NCBI GenBank assembly: GCA_002419285.1
Contig: DIFU01000052.1
Location: forward strand, 1 to 18,652
Source of the DNA: Prolixibacteraceae bacterium UBA5740
GTDB lineage: Bacteria; Bacteroidota; Bacteroidia; Bacteroidales; Prolixibacteraceae
Direction of reading: 5' to 3'
Length of the DNA: 18,652 nt
In this document: in pieces, positions 13,865-18,652 of the stretch
Layout: the number at the start of each line of letters is the position of its first letter
Numbering within the stretch: position 1 is the first letter of the stretch
The notes under the pieces: generated by a model
Database searches by the model: none
The model's input: the letters and a program-made list of their open reading frames with translations, nothing else
Told to the model about the DNA's origin: nothing
Position numbers and translations under genes: made by a program

Positions 13865-14461
13865 TCAGCAATTACAGCCACATCCGCCACCACCGTGGTT
13901 ATGATGTTCGTGATCATGATCGTGCGAATCACATTCGCCGCCTCCGCAGCCACCGCTTCCACAACCACATCCACCCTGTGAAAAGAGGGCTGCAATTTCT
14001 TCGTCAGAAGCATCTCTTACATCGATGATTTCACCTTCGAAATGAAGATCTTCTCCTGCCAGCGGATGGTTAAAGTCCATTTTAACCATTTGGTCAGATA
14101 CTTCAAGAACAATACCATTCAGCCTTTGTCCATCACCGGTCATCATGGGTACGGTATTCCCGATCTTAACCAGGTCATTGTCGAAGTTACCGTCGACCAT
14201 AAAAACTTCCAAAGGGAGTTCCACAATGGCATCCTCATTAACTTCACCATAAGCATCGAATTTGGTAAGGCTGATCTGAAAGTTCTGTCCTTGTTTCAAT
14301 CCGGCGAGTTGGGCTTCAAATTTGGGCAACATTTGTCCGGCACCATAAACGAACTGCAGCGGTCTTTCTGCCGTTGCCTGTTCAATCATATCTCCATTAA
14401 GGTCATCCAGCCTTAAATCATACGTCAGGGTGACCATCCTATTTTTTGTAATTTCCATCAT
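13865..14461 (-). CDS. slyD: FKBP-type peptidyl-prolyl isomerase, SlyD-like, with metal-binding tail
   Basis: A 198-residue protein of the SlyD type, which speeds proline isomerisation in folding proteins and stores nickel or other metals. Residues about 3-70 and 125-150 form the split FKBP domain (VTLTYDLRLDDLNGDMIEQ, GAGQMLPKFEAQLAGLKQG), and the insert-in-flap domain lies between them (YGEVNEDAIVELPLEVF). From about residue 160 the tail is Gly-, Cys- and His-rich, with seven Cys and six His in 39 residues, including SHDHDHEHHNH and CGCNC at the very end. The tail is the expected metal-binding region but is richer in Cys-Gly-Cys than I recall for E. coli SlyD. ATGs at 14461 and 14458 are adjacent. 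A good promoter lies upstream. Confidence 0.93.
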   Translation of the reverse strand: MMEITKNRMVTLTYDLRLDDLNGDMIEQATAERPLQFVYGAGQMLPKFEAQLAGLKQGQNFQISLTKFDAYGEVNEDAIVELPLEVFMVDGNFDNDLVKIGNTVPMMTGDGQRLNGIVLEVSDQMVKMDFNHPLAGEDLHFEGEIIDVRDASDEEIAALFSQGGCGCGSGGCGGGECDSHDHDHEHHNHGGGGCGCNC

Positions 14462-14486
14462 TAATACATCATTTTAAAATATCGTG

Positions 14487-14517
14487 CAAAATAACATTAT
14501 AATCCAGAACCAACAAA
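14487..14517 (-). promoter_or_regulatory. Bacteroidota-type promoter for slyD
   Basis: On the minus strand TTTG (plus 14514-14517) is followed after exactly 19 bases by TTATTTTG (plus 14487-14494). These match the Bacteroidota -33 (TTTG) and -7 (TAnnTTTG, one mismatch) elements at the standard spacing. The start codon at 14461 is 25 bases downstream, leaving a short leader. This is the best-supported promoter in the window and separates slyD from the B12 locus upstream. Confidence 0.6.
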
Positions 14518-14590
14518 ATACTGTCATGTCTTTTTTTTGTTAATTAACAGTTAAAACAGATTGTCACCAAAAAGACCAAATGTTGCCAGG

Positions 14591-15565
14591 TTATCTGGTT
14601 TTCATGAGTCTGATAACCTGTGTCTGACCTGCTTGATTGGTCATTTGCAGGAAATAGATTCCCGGAGCCTCTCCTGCCAACCCGTTAATCAATATGGTGG
14701 CATTACCCTGTTCCTTGCTTTTCAGAACAACCTTGCCATAAAGATCTGATATTGTCAGGTCAAATTGCCCAAAAGGTAGTTTCAGACTGACCTGATCCCT
14801 GAAAGGATTCGGCCAGGCTACAGATTGCAACATTTCCTTTTCACTGATATTGATTGATGTGATCACCTCTCTGACATTGACGTTGTCAATACAGAAATAG
14901 GCCGGGTTATTCATACCCCAGGCTGAATTATCGGTCGATTCCATCGCAAAATGGAGTTCACTAACTACGCCAAGCGTATCCAAGCTGACCCACTCCCAAG
15001 TCTTTAAAATGTAATCTTCCTCCGGATTGTCAGAAGTAAAATCTGCCAGTCTGTATACGACCTGACCTGTTGTGTCACCCTCTGTGCCGATCCCAAATAT
15101 GATTAATGAAAAATAGTCTGGGTCGGTACCCAAGACACCACCGAATTTTTTGCTGAATTCATCCCCATATTTAATGGTCAGGTATGAATAGGTACTGTTT
15201 GTTACATAAAAACCTTTCACCGAATCCGGGTTTTCCAGTTTTATATTTGTTGTGCCTGAAGCATAACCTACGCCGTACTTTTCTGATTGTCCAACACCAG
15301 AACCGGTTATGGCACTATACTGGTTTCCCCATCCGGGGGTAATGGTGTCGGTTAAGGCCGAATAGGAAAATCCCATCCAACTTGCCCAGGCTTCATTGTA
15401 ATTATTGAAAAACGTGAAGCCTCCACTCGCAAACTTACCTGAGCCATCAGATCCATTCCAGTATTTTTCTGCTGGTAACGGTAACTCCTCAAAGGTGGTG
15501 GCTGGTTGTGCGAATATCTGAAGGGTCAGAAAAAGGGTAATAAAAAGCGATGTAAATTTTTGCAT
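14591..15565 (-). CDS. DUF4465 protein with type IX secretion sorting tail (BtuH-like candidate)
   Basis: A 324-residue secreted protein. Residues 1-20 are a type I signal peptide ending FAQ. A DUF4465 domain spans about 24-232, with YWNGSDGSGKFASGGFTFFN, WMGFSYS, GWGNQYSA and FCIDNV near its end. From about 234 a Por-type C-terminal sorting domain follows (WPNPF at 252-256, GIYFLQM, and a closing basic LMKTR), which would export the protein by the type IX system and attach it to the surface. It starts 12 bases after the btuG-like stop, so it belongs to the same operon. DUF4465 proteins accompany BtuB and BtuG in Bacteroides B12 loci, and I believe the B12-binding lipoprotein BtuH is of this family, but I cannot check that here. 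Binding of a cobamide is inferred. Confidence 0.85.
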   Translation of the reverse strand: MQKFTSLFITLFLTLQIFAQPATTFEELPLPAEKYWNGSDGSGKFASGGFTFFNNYNEAWASWMGFSYSALTDTITPGWGNQYSAITGSGVGQSEKYGVGYASGTTNIKLENPDSVKGFYVTNSTYSYLTIKYGDEFSKKFGGVLGTDPDYFSLIIFGIGTEGDTTGQVVYRLADFTSDNPEEDYILKTWEWVSLDTLGVVSELHFAMESTDNSAWGMNNPAYFCIDNVNVREVITSINISEKEMLQSVAWPNPFRDQVSLKLPFGQFDLTISDLYGKVVLKSKEQGNATILINGLAGEAPGIYFLQMTNQAGQTQVIRLMKTR

Positions 15566-15577
15566 AATAAATAATTA

Positions 15578-16660
15578 TTAGTGGTTGTTGAAATAATAAT
15601 CTCCCGGGTTCACTCCTACCCTGAATGAATCGATCACCGTCCCGCCACTGGTGTGCCGGTAAACCATGGCATTCTGCATGTAATCCAAGGCATCAGCAAC
15701 ATAGACCTCGCCAGATGAAGAATTGACTCCCATGCTGAAAAACCTTCGGCTTCCGGAACTTATCCATGGTTCGTTGGGAAGTTCCCTCGCATTGATGGGT
15801 ATTTTGAAAATATCACCGGCCATGATATACAATGAATCACCGGCAGGAGTGGTTCTTAAATCACCGGCATATTCTTTTTGAATATCCCATCGTAATATCA
15901 TTTCCACCGTATGGGTGGCGGGATCAATCCTCACCAGGGCAGGTTTTTCAGGGTTTCCTTCCAGACTGTTGAAATTACCGTCGGTCAAAACCCACAGTTT
16001 GTCATTTGAATCCTTTACAATTCTCTTCGGTTGGTATGGTACTTTAACTGAATCAACCACCGTATCGGTAACCGGATCAATTATCATTACGTACTCGTCA
16101 TAAGCCCAGCAAGTTACGAAGACCTTGCCCTGTGCTTCCGCAAAGGTCTCGGTTGGGTGTCCTGCCGATAGTGGCTTCCCGTCAGCGAGGATAATATGAC
16201 CGGTAACCACCAATGATGACGGATCAAAAACGGTGATCCTTCCGCCATACAAGTCACTGATATAGGCTTTTGTATCACTTATAAAATGAATGTACCTGGG
16301 CGAAACCAATCCCTTGACTGCTCCCTTGTATTCGAGCGAGAGAGGATCGGCTACGACAATTTTGCCTGAATTGTTCAATACGATATAAAGCTTATTTCCA
16401 TCTGAAGTTATCGAATGGGCCACATCTCCAAGCGGAGCCCGATTTCGTGCATAAAATACCTGGTTGAAGACCTTCTTCTCATCCTCGTCGTAAAACGAAA
16501 GGGAGGCGTTTCCATACATAAAGTTACCCTCACATGAAATAAATACCCCATTCCGGTTTCCCAATTCTTCATAGACGGTTTCGACGGGTTCCTTCTCGCA
16601 TGACATGAGAATGAAAACCATTGCTATCAGACCGGTGATATTTCGAATCAGTTTTTCCAT
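15578..16660 (-). CDS. btuG: BtuG-like beta-propeller surface lipoprotein (DUF5074/YncE type)
   Basis: A 360-residue lipoprotein (hydrophobic 8-20, lipidated Cys21 in ILMSC). The mature part opens with NGVFISCEGNFMYGNASLSF, like the start of Bacteroides BtuG, and continues as repeated four-strand blades: DGNKLYIVLNNSGKIVVADP, DTKAYISDLYGGRITVFDP, KVFVTCWAYDEYVMIIDP and others, probably seven. BtuG in Bacteroides thetaiotaomicron caps the BtuB barrel and binds cobalamin with extreme affinity. Its position here, overlapping the btuB-like gene by 13 bases, fits the same role. The binding residues cannot be checked from sequence alone. A different ligand for the same receptor-propeller design is possible. 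Confidence 0.83.
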   Translation of the reverse strand: MEKLIRNITGLIAMVFILMSCEKEPVETVYEELGNRNGVFISCEGNFMYGNASLSFYDEDEKKVFNQVFYARNRAPLGDVAHSITSDGNKLYIVLNNSGKIVVADPLSLEYKGAVKGLVSPRYIHFISDTKAYISDLYGGRITVFDPSSLVVTGHIILADGKPLSAGHPTETFAEAQGKVFVTCWAYDEYVMIIDPVTDTVVDSVKVPYQPKRIVKDSNDKLWVLTDGNFNSLEGNPEKPALVRIDPATHTVEMILRWDIQKEYAGDLRTTPAGDSLYIMAGDIFKIPINARELPNEPWISSGSRRFFSMGVNSSSGEVYVADALDYMQNAMVYRHTSGGTVIDSFRVGVNPGDYYFNNH

Positions 16661-18603
16661 TGCATTCCAAGGGTTAATGAATAATGCCTTCCGGGCATGG
16701 GCCTCCAGAGAATTTGCTGATAATTAACATCCAGCAGGTTGTGAATCTTGATCCGGGTTGTAAGGTCGATATGTGCAAATGAAAAAATGCGTTCTGCCGA
16801 ACATCCCGTCACCCAGAATGGGTTCAGCACATTCTCAAAATGGGTGTATTCATTTGAGGATTGGGTATATCTTCGACCGGTAAATGATGTCTCTCCCCGT
16901 ATTGTCCATGGCTTATAAGACCACGACAAATGGAGATTTCCTGAATTAATGGGAATGTAGATCAATTGCTTGCCTCTCGACTGGTCGACTGAAGGCACCG
17001 CATTTTCGTTGGTTGTCCGTGTATAGGCATAATTACCGTTGGCCCTGAGGATTCCGCCTCCCAAATTCATCCGGCTGCTGAAGTGATACTCTATACCCCT
17101 TGAATACACTTTTTTGACATTGTCAGCCTCCCAATACCAGGCTCCGTTTGCAGAGGGCTGCCAAATGATCCAGTTATCGATCAGGGAATAGAACAGGGTG
17201 ATTTCCTGCTTCCAGACATCTTTTGTATTACTTTCCATTGCCAGCGAAAGATCTGAGGTAAAACCCTTTTCCGGCTTAAGCATGGGATTTCCGCCCGGCA
17301 TCCAGTAAAGATCGTTCAGTGCGGGTTTGTGGTAATTTTCTGAGATGTTTCCCTTTAACATGACAGGCATACGGACTGGCAACTGTAATTCAAACCCTCC
17401 CGAAGGAACGAGCGGAACCCATTTCCTGTCGTAATATTCTGATCGGTTCAACAAAAACAGACCAAGCTTCCCGGTCGCCTGCCACTGGCCATGCAGGGTG
17501 ATGCCTCCTTCAATCCTATCATGGCTGTAGCCATTGTTGCGGGCACGATTCTCTGCTTCCACCCGGTGATAGTTCATTTCGGCAGCACTGCTGAGTGACC
17601 ACCTTTCCGAAATATTCATGCTGATCTTGAATCGGTTATACCAGCTTTGTTCAATGCTTACTGCATCATCATTTACATATTTGATATCGGGGGCTTCACG
17701 GAAATAATGCATTCTTGTCCGGTTAAATCCACTCGACCCATGTACTTGCCGTGTCTTGGAAAAATCACGGTATTCTACCTGGGCCCTGAACTGTCGGTCA
17801 TTCTGAAATTCGTTCCGGCTGGCGCCCTCATACGACATCAGTTGGGGCAGGTTTCTGTCGCTTTCCTGAAGCCAGAACCGGGCAGCAACCATCTTTTCAT
17901 CCTTCATCCTGATATAGAATTCCTGTAACCCGGCCCATTTCAAATAATCTGCGTCACGAAGTGTATCCTTTCTGGTAGGAAGAACACCTGCATTGTAGAA
18001 AGGTATATTGTTGTCTGAACGGTCAGACATCAGTCGGGTTACCGATCGGAACCGACCTTTACCTGACTGTATTTTAGCCATATATCTTTTAGTATTGAAA
18101 GAAGCTCTTTCAACCATCAGGGTGGCATTTTGTCCGGTCGACCAATCAGGCTTATTGGCAAGATGAATGCTACCTCCCAGCGATCCTGAAGTTTCGGTCA
18201 TCGAACTCCCACCATGGAGAAGCCATGCGTCGTCGATAAAGATTACCGGCATAAGGGAAAGGTCGGCAGAACCGCGCATCGGACTGTTCAGGTTGATGCC
18301 GTTCCAAATCAACTGGGTATGAGAAGCTGCAGTTCCCCTGAAACTTGCCGTCGCTACCGATCCATTTCCGTAACTTTTGATAAATATGGGGGAATATCCC
18401 GCAAGCAAATCGGAGAGCTGGACCGTCATGGATGAAACCAGTGCCATGGAATCGGGACGACTGCGACTCAGGCCAATGTCCCCAGGAAGACGTTTAGCTA
18501 CCACATGAACTTCTTCAATACGAATTGTCGTATCACGTAACCCTTGTGACAAAACCTCGGTGGACCACCCAAAGCATAAGATTATCAAAAATATAAGCCT
18601 CAT
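16648..18603 (-). CDS. btuB: BtuB-like TonB-dependent outer-membrane receptor
   Basis: A 651-residue outer-membrane protein. Residues 1-19 are a signal peptide. Residues about 26-150 form the plug, with IEEVHVVAKR near the start as a possible TonB box, a SDLLAGYSPIFIKSYG segment and SFRGTAASHTQLIWNGI. The rest is an alternating-strand beta-barrel ending HNLLDVNYQQI...SLTLGMQWKN. The length and the absence of a carboxypeptidase-like N-terminal domain fit BtuB and vitamin receptors rather than SusC proteins. The BtuG-like and DUF4465 genes downstream make cobalamin the best substrate guess. Only 49 bases precede the start in the window, so any cobalamin riboswitch would lie outside. Iron or siderophore uptake is the main alternative. 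Confidence 0.85.
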   Translation of the reverse strand: MRLIFLIILCFGWSTEVLSQGLRDTTIRIEEVHVVAKRLPGDIGLSRSRPDSMALVSSMTVQLSDLLAGYSPIFIKSYGNGSVATASFRGTAASHTQLIWNGINLNSPMRGSADLSLMPVIFIDDAWLLHGGSSMTETSGSLGGSIHLANKPDWSTGQNATLMVERASFNTKRYMAKIQSGKGRFRSVTRLMSDRSDNNIPFYNAGVLPTRKDTLRDADYLKWAGLQEFYIRMKDEKMVAARFWLQESDRNLPQLMSYEGASRNEFQNDRQFRAQVEYRDFSKTRQVHGSSGFNRTRMHYFREAPDIKYVNDDAVSIEQSWYNRFKISMNISERWSLSSAAEMNYHRVEAENRARNNGYSHDRIEGGITLHGQWQATGKLGLFLLNRSEYYDRKWVPLVPSGGFELQLPVRMPVMLKGNISENYHKPALNDLYWMPGGNPMLKPEKGFTSDLSLAMESNTKDVWKQEITLFYSLIDNWIIWQPSANGAWYWEADNVKKVYSRGIEYHFSSRMNLGGGILRANGNYAYTRTTNENAVPSVDQSRGKQLIYIPINSGNLHLSWSYKPWTIRGETSFTGRRYTQSSNEYTHFENVLNPFWVTGCSAERIFSFAHIDLTTRIKIHNLLDVNYQQILWRPMPGRHYSLTLGMQWKN

Positions 18604-18652
18604 TGCTTCAACAATTTGATCCGGAAACTCCCACTACCCGACCGGATTTCAA
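18600..18652 (-). CDS. Possible C-terminal end of an upstream gene, cut by the window edge
   Basis: On the minus strand a frame is open from the right edge for 16 codons (ending SGSFRIKLLKQ) and stops at a TGA that overlaps the btuB ATG as ATGA. A 4-base overlap of this kind is common between co-translated genes. The open stretch is too short to be significant alone, and a 6-bp inverted repeat in the same bases (18619-18624 with 18642-18647) would instead suit an untranslated leader. No product can be named. Confidence 0.3.
   Translation of the reverse strand, partial: EIRSGSGSFRIKLLKQ

Noticed and set aside
13865..13982. Short G/C-rich repeats at the slyD 3-prime end as a repeat element
   Set aside because: They are explained by Gly, Cys and His codons of the metal-binding tail, in frame.
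18604..18652. Cobalamin riboswitch upstream of btuB
   Set aside because: Only 49 bases are visible and they contain no B12-box-like sequence, so it cannot be supported from this window.

Overview
The window reads as a chromosomal stretch of a Bacteroidota bacterium, probably environmental and related to the Bacteroidales/Marinilabiliales. The support is a C-terminal type IX secretion sorting domain, several SPII lipoproteins, a DUF5074-type BtuG protein next to a BtuB-like receptor, promoter elements of the Bacteroidota type (TTTG and TAnnTTTG), and weak or absent Shine-Dalgarno sequences. No tRNA, rRNA, CRISPR array, insertion sequence or prophage gene was seen. The species cannot be named from the sequence alone.

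Layout. (1) Positions 77-739 (minus) carry uracil-DNA glycosylase. It is divergent from a formylglycine-generating-enzyme lipoprotein at 916-2040 (plus) that keeps both catalytic cysteines. (2) Positions 2194-8409 (plus) hold a tight five-gene operon: an HdrA-like/ferredoxin iron-sulfur protein, a radical SAM enzyme, a DUF116-polyprenyl synthase fusion, a small alpha/alpha-barrel prenyltransferase-like protein, and a class II terpene cyclase homologue with a DGDDT acid motif. (3) Positions 8440-10971 are ordinary accessory and housekeeping genes: fucU, a 70-residue orphan, a GH16 lipoprotein and msrB. (4) Positions 10979-14461 (minus) hold an OB-fold-like lipoprotein with a PepSY-type membrane protein, a DUF134 regulator with aroC, and slyD. 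(5) Positions 14591-18603 (minus) look like an outer-membrane cobalamin uptake locus: a BtuB-like receptor, a BtuG-like beta-propeller lipoprotein and a DUF4465 protein with a type IX sorting tail. An upstream gene may end at the right edge, overlapping btuB by 4 bases.

The operon at 2194-8409 is the main candidate for an undescribed system. Its genes overlap by 17 and 4 bases or lie 9-27 bases apart, so they are very probably co-expressed. One reading is that the polyprenyl synthase builds a linear isoprenoid diphosphate, the cyclase (with or without the small barrel protein) cyclises it by protonation, and the radical SAM enzyme, fed electrons by the iron-sulfur protein, makes a further modification such as C-C bond formation. 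The domains are read from sequence. The product and the order of steps are inference.

The right-hand locus fits capture of B12 at the cell surface: BtuG-like and DUF4465 proteins bind the cobamide and the BtuB-like barrel imports it with TonB energy. The other genes are single-gene functions with no obvious link to each other.
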